From: Chloroflexota bacterium
GTDB lineage: Bacteria; Chloroflexota; Anaerolineae; Anaerolineales; Villigracilaceae
Reading direction: 5' to 3'
DNA: 64,000 nt
Assembly (NCBI GenBank): GCA_021787595.1
Contig: JAJYLQ010000012.1
Coordinates: forward strand, 1 to 64,000
Shown here: one piece after another, positions 22,785-29,674 of the stretch
Layout of the letters: every line of letters starts with the position of its first letter
Numbering within the stretch: position 1 is the stretch's first letter
Notes under the pieces: generated by a model
What the model saw: the letters and a program-made list of their open reading frames with translations, nothing else
Told to the model about the DNA's origin: nothing
Database searches by the model: none
Translations under genes and position numbers: made by a program

Positions 22785-23528
22785 TTATATCTTCTCGATT
22801 GGATGTCTCAGCACAGTCTTTAACTTCTCCGGCTTGGCTTTGCGCGGATCGCCGAAGTAAATTTCGTGATGCTTGCCGCCCACCGTTCGTGCCGCCGTAG
22901 GTGGCCTGTGTGCCACGAGCGACAGCGGCACGCCGGTGCGAGACGGCAAGCCAACACAATCACAGCAGCCATTTTCTTTCACGAATTCCTTCATCCGTTC
23001 AATTGTAGCAGGTTCAGTAGCGTACGGACCGATGTGCATCACTTGCGCGCACAGCCCTTCCTCGAAAGATTGGAGTCGCAACCTGGATAACGCTTCGCTA
23101 TCGCCGCGTTTGCGACGCAGTTCAGCCAATCCTTCCTCAAAGACATCTTGTGAGATGATGTCCGGTTGCAAGATCATCAGCGTATAGCGCCAATTGTCTT
23201 TGATTGTAATATCGAATACTCCATCTTCAACCCACCACAATCCTTCGAGTGCCATAACAGGATAATCCACTGCGTTCGTCTTGCGTTTCTTCAACATGAA
23301 TTTCAAAGTGTATGCAATGCCGTACATGGCTTGTGTGGCTTCAGCAAATGCGGGTGATTTGCCCGGCTCGGACCCTTTTTCAATCGCGCCGTCAATCATG
23401 ACGAATTGCAAGCGCGGCACTTGCACGATTTCTACTTTTTTTGCGGATGGCGCATACAAATATTTCAAATCCTTTTTTAGGTCAAGTGTTTTCACGTTAT
23501 TCTCCGATTCGTTTATCTTTTTTTCCAC
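22785..23528 (-). CDS. GyrI-like small-molecule binding domain protein with in-frame insertion
   Basis: This 247-residue protein belongs to the GyrI-like family (SOUL/AraC-effector-type fold) that binds small ligands: YLYAPSAKKVEIVQVPRLQF, MIDGAIEKGSEPGKSPAFAE, then GPYATEPATIERMKEFVKEN and GGKHHEIYFGDPRKAKPEKL. In relatives 'ENG' runs straight into 'GKHHEIY'; here about 26 residues (CCDCVGLPSRTGVPLSLVAH, RPPTAARTV) intervene, encoded by a palindromic segment at 22881-22953. The frame is kept. The insertion falls in a loop, so the protein may still fold. Its end overlaps nothing; it overlaps the upstream membrane protein gene by 16 bases. Confidence 0.85.
   Translation of the reverse strand: MEKKINESENNVKTLDLKKDLKYLYAPSAKKVEIVQVPRLQFVMIDGAIEKGSEPGKSPAFAEATQAMYGIAYTLKFMLKKRKTNAVDYPVMALEGLWWVEDGVFDITIKDNWRYTLMILQPDIISQDVFEEGLAELRRKRGDSEALSRLRLQSFEEGLCAQVMHIGPYATEPATIERMKEFVKENGCCDCVGLPSRTGVPLSLVAHRPPTAARTVGGKHHEIYFGDPRKAKPEKLKTVLRHPIEKI
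22881..22953. repeat. In-frame palindromic insertion in the GyrI-like gene
   Basis: The segment contains CGTGCCGC (22888-22895) and GCGGCACG (22925-22932) plus GTGGCC/TGCCAC, that is, nested inverted repeats unlike the surrounding gene. It encodes the extra loop described above. No second copy is in this window. Confidence 0.6.
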
Positions 23529-23869
23529 CAGCCAACGGCAAGTGGAATAATAAAGGTCAGGGCATAATATAGGTATACATCCAGCTTGTAGTATCCATCT
23601 GCAGGTTTCAATGCCTTGACGATAAACAGGTAGTCAAGGATAACCGCGATCACCGTCCAGAAAATGGCTAAGATGAGATAGTATCTGAAATCTTCACTCT
23701 TCACTTTTTTCAATAATACCCAGAAGGTGATTGCCGCACCAATGGGCATAATGACCCAGCCTAAGAGCGCTGGGGGAAGAATAAGGAAAAAGGCAAAACC
23801 CAGGACATAGCCAATCAGCCAGAGGCCGATACCCCAACCTAACGCGTCTTTTATCAATTGTTTGTTCAT
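23513..23869 (-). CDS. Small four-helix membrane protein of unknown function
   Basis: This 118-residue protein has four clear hydrophobic segments (GIGLWLIGYVLGFAFFLIL; WVIMPIGAAITFWVLL; YLILAIFWTVIAVILDYLFI; YLYYALTFIIPLAVGWW) with short basic loops. I do not recognise the family. The end overlaps the GyrI-like start by 16 bases, so the two are co-transcribed and may act together. The start at 23869 has AAAGGAGA upstream. Confidence 0.75.
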   Translation of the reverse strand: MNKQLIKDALGWGIGLWLIGYVLGFAFFLILPPALLGWVIMPIGAAITFWVLLKKVKSEDFRYYLILAIFWTVIAVILDYLFIVKALKPADGYYKLDVYLYYALTFIIPLAVGWWKKR

Positions 23870-23919
23870 ACGTCTCCTTTATGAGTAGTTATAATGAGAG
23901 ATTATCAGGCGTTGTTTCT

Positions 23920-24909
23920 TTATTTCTTGATCATTTTGAAAATCGTTTGACCTCCTGAAGATTGATATAACTTTGCCGTCGCCTCTGCCCACGCTCGAAC
24001 CATCTCTCGCAATTCTGGCGGTTCAAGCACAGTAACCCAGTTGGCAAAGCTCAATGTCATCGAGGCAAGCCAGTTTAGATCAGGCGCGGTCAAAGTCGCG
24101 ATGATGCTCCCATCTTTGTTTTCTGTTATCGCTTTCCAAAGCTGACGATTGCTTTTGACGATATGCGCCGCCTCGGGGATGAATCTCAAGCGCGCCCGAA
24201 CCATCGGCTGATTTTTGAATTCATTTTCCAAATATTGGCGGATGTCGAAGTTCTCTGGCAACTGAAAAGATTGACTCAATGTCTTTAGTTTTTGAATCCG
24301 ATCCACGCGAAAGGTGCGGGGCGCGGCACGCAGATGACAATAACCGACCAGATACCATAAGCCCGCGCGAAACACTAACGCGTACGGATCAACCTGTCGC
24401 TTTGTTGCTTTTGCGTGAGTTGTGCCTTCGTAGATCATAGATACTCGAAGATGCTCGCGGGCCGCGCGGCGAAGCTCCTCCAAAATGGGAAACATCGAAG
24501 AAGGATCGGCGCGATGCAAGCCTGTTGCGATCAATGAACGCCGCGCCCATTCGATTTCATCGCGTTGTTCATTTGGCAAAACATTTTGCAGCTTTGCCAG
24601 CGCGCCTTGCGCCGCTTCCTTATAAAGTCGGCCCCACATTTCACCGACCAGACTCGTTCCCAGATAAACTGCAACCGCTTCTTCAAGCGAAAAGACCAGC
24701 GGCGGCAGTTTGTAGCCGCGCACAAGCGAGAAGCCGCCATACGGTCCGCGCTCGGCATAAACGGGGATGCCCATTTCGCCCAGCATCGCGAAATAACGAT
24801 GCATGGTTCGCACCGAAACCTCGAGCTTCCTGGCAAGGTCAGATGCTTTCTGGTTGGGCTGGTTCTGCAAAAGCAGGATCAGCGTGATCAAGCGACTGGC
24901 AGTATTCAC
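23920..24909 (-). CDS. WYL-domain transcriptional regulator (YafY/DeoR type)
   Basis: This 329-residue regulator has an N-terminal winged helix (ASRLITLILLLQNQPNQKAS, DLARKLEVSVRTMHRYFAML), a middle WYL domain (VDPYALVFRAGLWYLVGYCH) and a WCX C-terminal extension. WYL proteins often sense nucleic acids or small ligands. It may control the convergent-side genes 22785-23869 downstream on the same strand, or itself through the perfect palindrome just upstream at 24933-24971. Ligand unknown. Confidence 0.9.
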   Translation of the reverse strand: MNTASRLITLILLLQNQPNQKASDLARKLEVSVRTMHRYFAMLGEMGIPVYAERGPYGGFSLVRGYKLPPLVFSLEEAVAVYLGTSLVGEMWGRLYKEAAQGALAKLQNVLPNEQRDEIEWARRSLIATGLHRADPSSMFPILEELRRAAREHLRVSMIYEGTTHAKATKRQVDPYALVFRAGLWYLVGYCHLRAAPRTFRVDRIQKLKTLSQSFQLPENFDIRQYLENEFKNQPMVRARLRFIPEAAHIVKSNRQLWKAITENKDGSIIATLTAPDLNWLASMTLSFANWVTVLEPPELREMVRAWAEATAKLYQSSGGQTIFKMIKK

Positions 24910-24932
24910 GGCTCACGATCCTTTCAAAATAT

Positions 24933-24971
24933 AAACCGCATACATGTCAAATTATGACATGTATGCGGTTT
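24933..24971. promoter_or_regulatory. Perfect 17-bp-arm palindrome between dinB and the WYL regulator
   Basis: AAACCGCATACATGTCA-aatta-TGACATGTATGCGGTTT. It lies 24 bases upstream of the WYL regulator start and 31 bases after the dinB stop. It can be read as an intrinsic terminator for dinB (stem then TATATTTTG on the minus strand) or as an autoregulatory operator. Both are possible at once. Confidence 0.65.
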
Positions 24972-25001
24972 GCCTTTATTCACCACTTCTGTTGTATTTA
25001 C

Positions 25002-26162
25002 TCACCGCCCACGATTGATTATGTTCCTGCCATATTTCTCCTGTAACTCTTCCACGGCTTCCTGCAACTTGCGCGACTTTTCTGACTCAACATTCCACAA
25101 ACCCAATTGGCGGATCGGCGGCCCAAGCCCGCTTATGCCGACGCCGATCAACCGCACAGCCTGCCCGGATTTGCGGACGGCTCTCATTAAATGGATCGCG
25201 GCTTTGCCGATTTCATCTTCCCGGTCGGTCGGCGCGGGCAATGTGGTTTGCCGCGTCAATGTTGTAAAATCGGGCCAGCGGATTTTCAATTTGATGGTTG
25301 TGCCTGCCAAGTTATTTTTTCTCAATTGCCGCGAAACCTCTGCCGATTGTTCTTTCAATGTTTTCTCAAGCGATTTATCATCGCGAATATCGCGCGCAAA
25401 AGTTTCTTCTTGACTAATGGATTTTGTCTCGCGCTCGGTGACGATGGACCGTTCATCCTGACCTTTGGAATGCCGCGCCAGATCGCGGCCGTTCTCGCCA
25501 AACAGGCGGACCAATTCATTCTCCGGCCATTTGGCGATATCGCCAATCGTATGGATTCCCAATTCAGCCAATCGCCTGGATGTTTTTGGGCCAACGCCCC
25601 ACAGCATATCCGCTGGAAGCGGAGCGAGAAACGCGGCCTCTTCGCCAGCCGGAATGATCGTTAGTCCAAATGGTGGTGCGTCGCCTTTGGCGGCTTTTTT
25701 CCCGACCTCAGTAGCGATCTTCGCCACGAGTTTGTTGGAGGCGATTCCAATGGAGCAGGGAAGATGCAATTCGTCGCGGATGCCCGCTTGAAGTCGGCGG
25801 GCGAGGCGTTCGGGAGCTTCGTCCAAATCCGATATATCGAGAAAAGCCTCGTCAATCGAAATCTGTTCGACCAGCGGCGTCAGGCCCCGAAGTTTCGCCA
25901 TCACTTGTTCGGAGATTTCGCTGTACAGTTTGTGCCGGCTGGAGACGACGATCAAGCCGGGACACAAATGCAATGCCCGCGCCATCGGCATTGCCGAACG
26001 GACTCCGAATTGCCGCGCCGCGTACGAACATGAGGCGACCACGCCGCGCTCGTCCGGCCTGCCGCCGACCGCGAAAGCCCTGCCGCGCAATTCCGGGTTA
26101 CGCGTCTCTTCGACCGCGCAGAAGAACGCATCGAGGTCAAGATGAAGGATCGTGCGAGCCAT
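25002..26162 (-). CDS. dinB: DNA polymerase IV (Y-family, DinB)
   Basis: This 386-residue protein is a Y-family translesion polymerase. Palm catalytic blocks are ILHLDLDAFFCAVEE at the start and QISIDEAFLDIS near residue 100 (the two Asp/Glu metal sites); the steric-gate aromatic is Phe in DAFF. A helix-hairpin-helix region (WGVGPKTSRRLAELGIHTIG) and a little-finger domain follow. The C-terminus has no obvious clamp-binding QLxLF motif, though RQLGLWNVE may serve. The ATG at 26162 removes 16 non-conserved residues of a longer open frame. No lexA-like box was recognised. Confidence 0.95.
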   Translation of the reverse strand: MARTILHLDLDAFFCAVEETRNPELRGRAFAVGGRPDERGVVASCSYAARQFGVRSAMPMARALHLCPGLIVVSSRHKLYSEISEQVMAKLRGLTPLVEQISIDEAFLDISDLDEAPERLARRLQAGIRDELHLPCSIGIASNKLVAKIATEVGKKAAKGDAPPFGLTIIPAGEEAAFLAPLPADMLWGVGPKTSRRLAELGIHTIGDIAKWPENELVRLFGENGRDLARHSKGQDERSIVTERETKSISQEETFARDIRDDKSLEKTLKEQSAEVSRQLRKNNLAGTTIKLKIRWPDFTTLTRQTTLPAPTDREDEIGKAAIHLMRAVRKSGQAVRLIGVGISGLGPPIRQLGLWNVESEKSRKLQEAVEELQEKYGRNIINRGR

Positions 26163-26250
26163 ATTTCGATTATATAGCGCGGATTGGAAAAGCGGCGAAT
26201 GGTTTCGCACGCTCTCTGTGCCGTCGGTAGAACTAACTTCAAAGAGTTGA

Positions 26251-26263
26251 TATAATCTGTTTC
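26251..26263 (+). promoter_or_regulatory. -10 box next to the rpiB start (probable leaderless transcript)
   Basis: TATAAT at 26251-26256 is only seven bases before the GTG start at 26264, so transcription would begin at or next to the start codon. The -35 region (TAGAAC, 26228-26233, 17-bp spacing) is weak. No Shine-Dalgarno sequence is present. The same geometry recurs at 53672-53684 and 46519-46531. Confidence 0.5.
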
Positions 26264-26842
26264 GTGGCTGTCAACGATTCGGAAATTCATCAGATCGTGG
26301 AAAAGGTGCTCGACCAGGTTTTAACCGCGCCGGTCCCAACGTCAGCCGCGAAAACCGAATCGAAAAACGGAGGCCGCAAAATCGTCGCCGTGGGAGCCGA
26401 TCACGGCGGCTTTGAATTGAAAGAAGTCCTGAAAGCAGATTTGAATCAATTGGGCTTCGACATCAGCGATGTTGGCACGCACAGCAAAGAGTCCGTGGAT
26501 TATCCCGACTTCGCGCATGAAGTTGCGAAGCTGGTCAGTTCAGGAAAAGCGTGGCGGGGAATCGTCATTGACGGCGCGGGAATCGGAAGCTGCATCGTCG
26601 CCAATAAAGTCCCCGGCGTGCGCGCCGGGATGGCGTATGATGTTTCATCGGCGGTCAACAGCCGCGAACACAACGACACAAATGTGCTGACGCTGGGCGC
26701 GGGATTGATCGGAACAAATCTCGCGAAGCAAATCGTCAAAACGTGGCTCACAACCGAATTCGGCGGCGACCGCCACGCACGGCGCGTCGATAAAATCAAA
26801 CGGATCGAAAAGCAATATTTGATTCTGCCGAAAGGAAATTAA
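26264..26842 (+). CDS. rpiB: RpiB-type sugar-phosphate isomerase with N-terminal encapsulation peptide
   Basis: This 192-residue protein is an RpiB/LacAB-family isomerase (ribose 5-phosphate to ribulose 5-phosphate, or a similar reaction). The core begins near residue 40 with VAVGADHGGFELKE (Asp46, His47) and continues with DVGTHSKESVDYPDFA, VIDGAGIGSCIVANKVPG and SREHNDTNVLTLGAGL. At the position of the usual catalytic Cys of (V)CGTGIG the sequence has Asp103; mycobacterial RpiB uses Glu elsewhere as base, so activity is possible. Residues 5-20 (DSEIHQIVEKVLDQVL) plus a linker are an extra amphipathic helix typical of BMC cargo. First gene of the second BMC cluster. Confidence 0.9.
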   Translation: MAVNDSEIHQIVEKVLDQVLTAPVPTSAAKTESKNGGRKIVAVGADHGGFELKEVLKADLNQLGFDISDVGTHSKESVDYPDFAHEVAKLVSSGKAWRGIVIDGAGIGSCIVANKVPGVRAGMAYDVSSAVNSREHNDTNVLTLGAGLIGTNLAKQIVKTWLTTEFGGDRHARRVDKIKRIEKQYLILPKGN

Positions 26843-26845
26843 ACA

Positions 26846-26942
26846 CGACCCTCACAAAACGAAGGGCAAGCAGGCACGAAGTAGCACAAAGTTTTGAAAG
26901 AGTTTTTCCTTCGTGTTCCGTTGTGTCCTTTGTGTTAAAAGT
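26846..26942. repeat. Dispersed repeat (CACAAAG / CTTTGTG type)
   Basis: The rpiB-deoC gap holds ACACGACCCTCACAAAACG, then CCTTCGTGTTCCGTTGTGTC and CTTTGTGTTAAAAG, a loose inverted repeat of the same family as in the eut operon gaps. Confidence 0.55.
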
Positions 26943-26980
26943 TTTTTGAAATAGAATCACATTTGAAGAACGAGCATGGA

Positions 26981-27907
26981 ATGGATATTGACAGAAAAAC
27001 CGTAGAACAACTCGTCGAGATCATCACACACGAAGTCCTGGCTGCGATGGCGGAGCAGACGAGCCAGGGCGATATTCCCGAGGGAGCGCAATGCAAATTC
27101 AATTGCGCCGGCGGCGTTTGCGTCAACATGTGCCTTGACCGCACCGGAAGCGTCGTCAGCGCGGGGGCAGAACGGCTTTCATCGAACGTGGGCGTGATCC
27201 CGCAGGATTTGAGTCTGGCGAAGATGATTGACCACACGCTGCTCAAGCCGGATGCAACTCAGGACGAAATCGCGCAATTATGTTTCGAGGCAAAGAAATA
27301 TGGTTTCGCATCGGTGTGCGTCAACCCCACGTGGACGGAATTGTGCGCGACGCTGCTCAAAGGCTCGGACGTGAAAGTCTGTGTCGTGATCGGATTCCCG
27401 TTGGGCGCGACCGCGCCGGAAGTTAAAGCATTCGAGACACAGAACGCAATCGAACACGGCGCGAGCGAGATTGACATGGTCATCAACATCGGCGCGCTGA
27501 AGGCGCGTGATCTTGAGACAGCGGCGCGCGATATTCGCGGCGTGGTCACGAAGGCGCATGCGCGCGGCGCAATCGTCAAAGTGATCATCGAAGCGGTTCT
27601 GTTGAACGATGAAGAAAAGAACATCGCCTGCCTGCTCTCGAAAGAAGCCGGCGCGGACTTTGTCAAAACGTCCACCGGGTTTGCCAGCGGCGGCGCGACC
27701 GTCCATGACGTGGAATTGATGCGGCGCGCAGTCGGCCCGGAAATGGGAGTCAAAGCTGCGGGCGGAGTCCGAACGTATGAAGACGCGGAAAGCATGATCA
27801 AAGCCGGGGCGACGCGCATTGGTGCCAGCGCGGGAGTCAAAATTATTCAGGGACCTGGTCTGGCAAAGCCCGCCGCGGCGGGCGCATCGCCTGCAAAGAA
27901 TTATTGA
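26981..27907 (+). CDS. deoC: Deoxyribose-phosphate aldolase (DeoC) with N-terminal encapsulation peptide and Cys motif
   Basis: DeoC splits 2-deoxyribose 5-phosphate into acetaldehyde and glyceraldehyde 3-phosphate. The catalytic residues are clear: Asp165 (EIDMVINIG), Schiff-base Lys229 ([10 protein letters not shown]) and Lys258 ([11 protein letters not shown]). The core starts near residue 78; before it are an amphipathic helix ([19 protein letters not shown]) resembling BMC targeting peptides and a stretch with four cysteines (Cys38, 42, 47, 51; spacing Cx3Cx4Cx3C) not part of standard DeoC. It lies in a BMC cluster, so acetaldehyde would be released inside the shell. ATG at 26981 chosen; an in-frame TTG at 26963 is possible. 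Confidence 0.93.
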   Translation: MDIDRKTVEQLVEIITHEVLAAMAEQTSQGDIPEGAQCKFNCAGGVCVNMCLDRTGSVVSAGAERLSSNVGVIPQDLSLAKMIDHTLLKPDATQDEIAQLCFEAKKYGFASVCVNPTWTELCATLLKGSDVKVCVVIGFPLGATAPEVKAFETQNAIEHGASEIDMVINIGALKARDLETAARDIRGVVTKAHARGAIVKVIIEAVLLNDEEKNIACLLSKEAGADFVKTSTGFASGGATVHDVELMRRAVGPEMGVKAAGGVRTYEDAESMIKAGATRIGASAGVKIIQGPGLAKPAAAGASPAKNY

Positions 27908-27912
27908 TCTTA

Positions 27913-27963
27913 TGTCACTGCGCGGCAGTCTGGAAATAACATGAGATTGCCACGCAATGACAC
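27913..27963. repeat. TGTCATTGCGAG-family repeat (short, diverged)
   Basis: TGTCACTGCGCGG ... GAGATTGCCACGCAATGACA. It sits between deoC and the next eutN. Confidence 0.65.
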
Positions 27964-27979
27964 TGGAACAGGAAACGTT

Positions 27980-28270
27980 ATGCTGATCGCAAAAGTAATT
28001 GGAACGACCGTCTCCACCATCAAGGACGAGAAACTTCACTCCCGCAAATTGTTGATCCTGCGCCAAACGGACGAGACCGGCGCAGCGTTTGGCAAACCGT
28101 ATGTTGCCGTGGACACGGTTGACGCGGGCATCGGCGATTTGGTGTTGACCGCCGCAGGTTCGTCCGCGCGGCAAACGAATCTCACGAAGGACTCGCCGGT
28201 TGATTCGGTCATCATGGCGGTGATCGATTCGCTCGAAGTGGACGGAACGGTCACGTTCCGCAAATCATGA
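27980..28270 (+). CDS. eutN: BMC-P vertex protein (EutN type), copy 2
   Basis: This 96-residue EutN/CcmL-family pentamer is the closest relative in the window of the eut-operon copy at 14520: both share VSTIKDE, AVDTV, GDLV and SSAR blocks and DSVI..VIDSLE. The start ATG at 27980 has AGGAAA upstream; 13 in-frame codons before it come from the preceding repeat. The similarity suggests duplication between the clusters, or one founding cluster that split. Confidence 0.93.
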   Translation: MLIAKVIGTTVSTIKDEKLHSRKLLILRQTDETGAAFGKPYVAVDTVDAGIGDLVLTAAGSSARQTNLTKDSPVDSVIMAVIDSLEVDGTVTFRKS

Positions 28271-28275
28271 CTCTA

Positions 28276-28372
28276 ATGTCGCTGCGAGGGCGTTCTCTCC
28301 CAAAGCAGTCTCCTGTTTCGACTTCGAGATTGCCTTGCCTCCTTCGCTTCGCTCATTCGGATCGCAATGACA
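28276..28372. repeat. TGTCATTGCGAG-family repeat
   Basis: Begins TGTCGCTGCGAGG and ends GATCGCAATGACATG, with CAGTCTCC ... GAGATTGCC and CTTCGCTTCGCTCATTC inside. It separates eutN copy 2 from the small-protein gene. Confidence 0.7.
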
Positions 28373-28393
28373 TGTGAGCATTTGGAACAAGCA

Positions 28394-28783
28394 ATGCCTA
28401 AAATCTTTTACACCGAGAAAGACATGGACGAATTATTCAAGCAGGGCATTCGGTCTTTGAAAGTGACCGATCAAGTTGCGCTGACTGACCTGGCATACGA
28501 ACGCGCCAATCGCTTGGGGATTCGATTGGATCAGGATACAGCAGACAATCCTCCCGCGGCTCCCGTTCGGCCGTATCTTTCCCAACCTTCGACGCCGCGC
28601 GCGTCAACGCCGGAGTCCTTCCCCTCAACTCCTCAACCTCGCTCAGTCCAGACTGCAAACGGGCGCGGCGATCTGCAAGCGCGCATCCGGGACGCGGTCA
28701 CCGCGCGGCTCGGCAATCAAATTGATCCGGCCTTATTGGATTCGATCATTCAACGCGTGATCAAAGCGACTGGGCTGAAATAA
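28394..28783 (+). CDS. Small BMC-associated protein, paralogue of 3976-4326
   Basis: This 129-residue protein has the same plan as the last gene of the eut operon: N-terminal module IFYTEKDMDELFKQGIRSLK, VTDQVALTDLAYERANRLGI; a Pro/Ser-rich linker of about 45 residues; and a C-terminal helix region LQARIRDAVTARLGNQIDPA followed by LLDSIIQRVIKATGL. The helix matches the other copy closely (both have a short hydrophobic repeat, a basic RIK/RIR block and 'LLD.(V/I)I..V'). Presence of one copy in each BMC cluster argues for a structural or targeting role in a shared shell. Function not established. Confidence 0.75.
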   Translation: MPKIFYTEKDMDELFKQGIRSLKVTDQVALTDLAYERANRLGIRLDQDTADNPPAAPVRPYLSQPSTPRASTPESFPSTPQPRSVQTANGRGDLQARIRDAVTARLGNQIDPALLDSIIQRVIKATGLK

Positions 28784-28787
28784 TCAA

Positions 28788-29108
28788 ATGCTATTCGGAC
28801 GGGTCAAAGGCACCGCGATCTGCACGCTCAAATATCAGGGCACGGAGGGGTTGAAACTGCTCGTCGTCCAGCCGCTCGACAAAAAGGTGGAGCCGATTGG
28901 CGCGCTGCAGGTCGCGGCAGATGTTGTGGATGCGGGTATCGGGGATCTCTGCGTGATGGTGCGCGCGCGCGAAGCATCGCTGGCCATGCCAATTGTCAAA
29001 TTCGTTCCGATTGACCTGGCGCTGGTTGGAATTGTTGATGAATTGGAAGTCCGCCCGGACGGCGAGTTCGATTATACGCTGCGCCCGGGCTGGCAAAAAT
29101 ATACGTGA
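28788..29108 (+). CDS. BMC-P vertex protein (EutN/CcmL type), copy 3
   Basis: This 106-residue protein is a more divergent member of the pentamer family: FGRVKGTAICTLKYQGTEGL, LLVVQPL, then AADVVDAGIGDLCVMVRARE and VGIVDELEV. It lacks the usual G-S-S-A-R block after the GDLV strand (REASLAM instead) and has a longer C-terminus (EFDYTLRPGWQKYT). It starts four bases after the small-protein stop and ends nine bases before copy 4, so the three form one transcription unit. Different vertex proteins may sit at different vertices. Confidence 0.88.
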   Translation: MLFGRVKGTAICTLKYQGTEGLKLLVVQPLDKKVEPIGALQVAADVVDAGIGDLCVMVRAREASLAMPIVKFVPIDLALVGIVDELEVRPDGEFDYTLRPGWQKYT

Positions 29109-29117
29109 GTCAAATCT

Positions 29118-29390
29118 ATGATGCTCGGCAAAGTTATCGGCACCGTTGTTACGACCATCAGCCACAAGGATTATAAGAACCGCAGGCTGCTGGTTGTCCA
29201 GCCGTTGATCGTGGATGGCGAAAAGCCCGACGAGGATTTCATCGCACTCGACAACACACAGGCCGGAATCGGCGACACGGTTCTGGTCAATCGCGAAGGC
29301 AACGGCGCACGGCAAGCCTTGAAAAATCCGGATGCATGCGTGATCTCGGTCATCGTGGGGATTGTGGATTCGGTTTACATCGAGTCCTAA
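29118..29390 (+). CDS. BMC-P vertex protein (EutN/CcmL type), copy 4
   Basis: This 90-residue EutN-family protein has MLGKVIGTVVTTISHKDYKN, RRLLVVQPL, then ALDNTQAGIGDTVLVNREGN and VISVIVGIVDSV, a compact and complete pentamer fold. It is the last gene of the second BMC cluster and is followed by a terminator at 29418-29450. With copies 2 and 3 it makes three vertex genes in this cluster, while no facet (BMC-H or BMC-T) gene is present. Confidence 0.92.
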   Translation: MMLGKVIGTVVTTISHKDYKNRRLLVVQPLIVDGEKPDEDFIALDNTQAGIGDTVLVNREGNGARQALKNPDACVISVIVGIVDSVYIES

Positions 29391-29417
29391 ACTGTAAAAA
29401 ATTGAAGCGCCCAAAAA

Positions 29418-29450
29418 ACCTTCGAGTCTGCTTCGAAGGTCTTTTTCTTT
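29418..29450 (+). terminator. Terminator of the second BMC cluster
   Basis: ACCTTCGA (29418-29425) and TCGAAGGT (29433-29440) form a perfect 8-bp stem with a 7-nt loop, followed by CTTTTTCTTTTT. It ends the rpiB-deoC-eutN unit. Confidence 0.85.
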
Positions 29451-29674
29451 TTGTGCCAGATAAATATACGAAATGGCTACGCGCAGCCGCCTTCGCCCAC
29501 CAACCCGTTTTCGCCCCGAAAAATTACGTTCGACAGCAGAAATGCCCAAATGAAAATTAGAGTTTTGACGAATTCGCGGAAAGCCACGCTTGTCGAAAAT
29601 TCGGCGGCGGTATAATCCCGCCTCTACTTTGGCAGAAGTCTCACTTACAACTGTTTAGAGAAAGGCTTACACTT

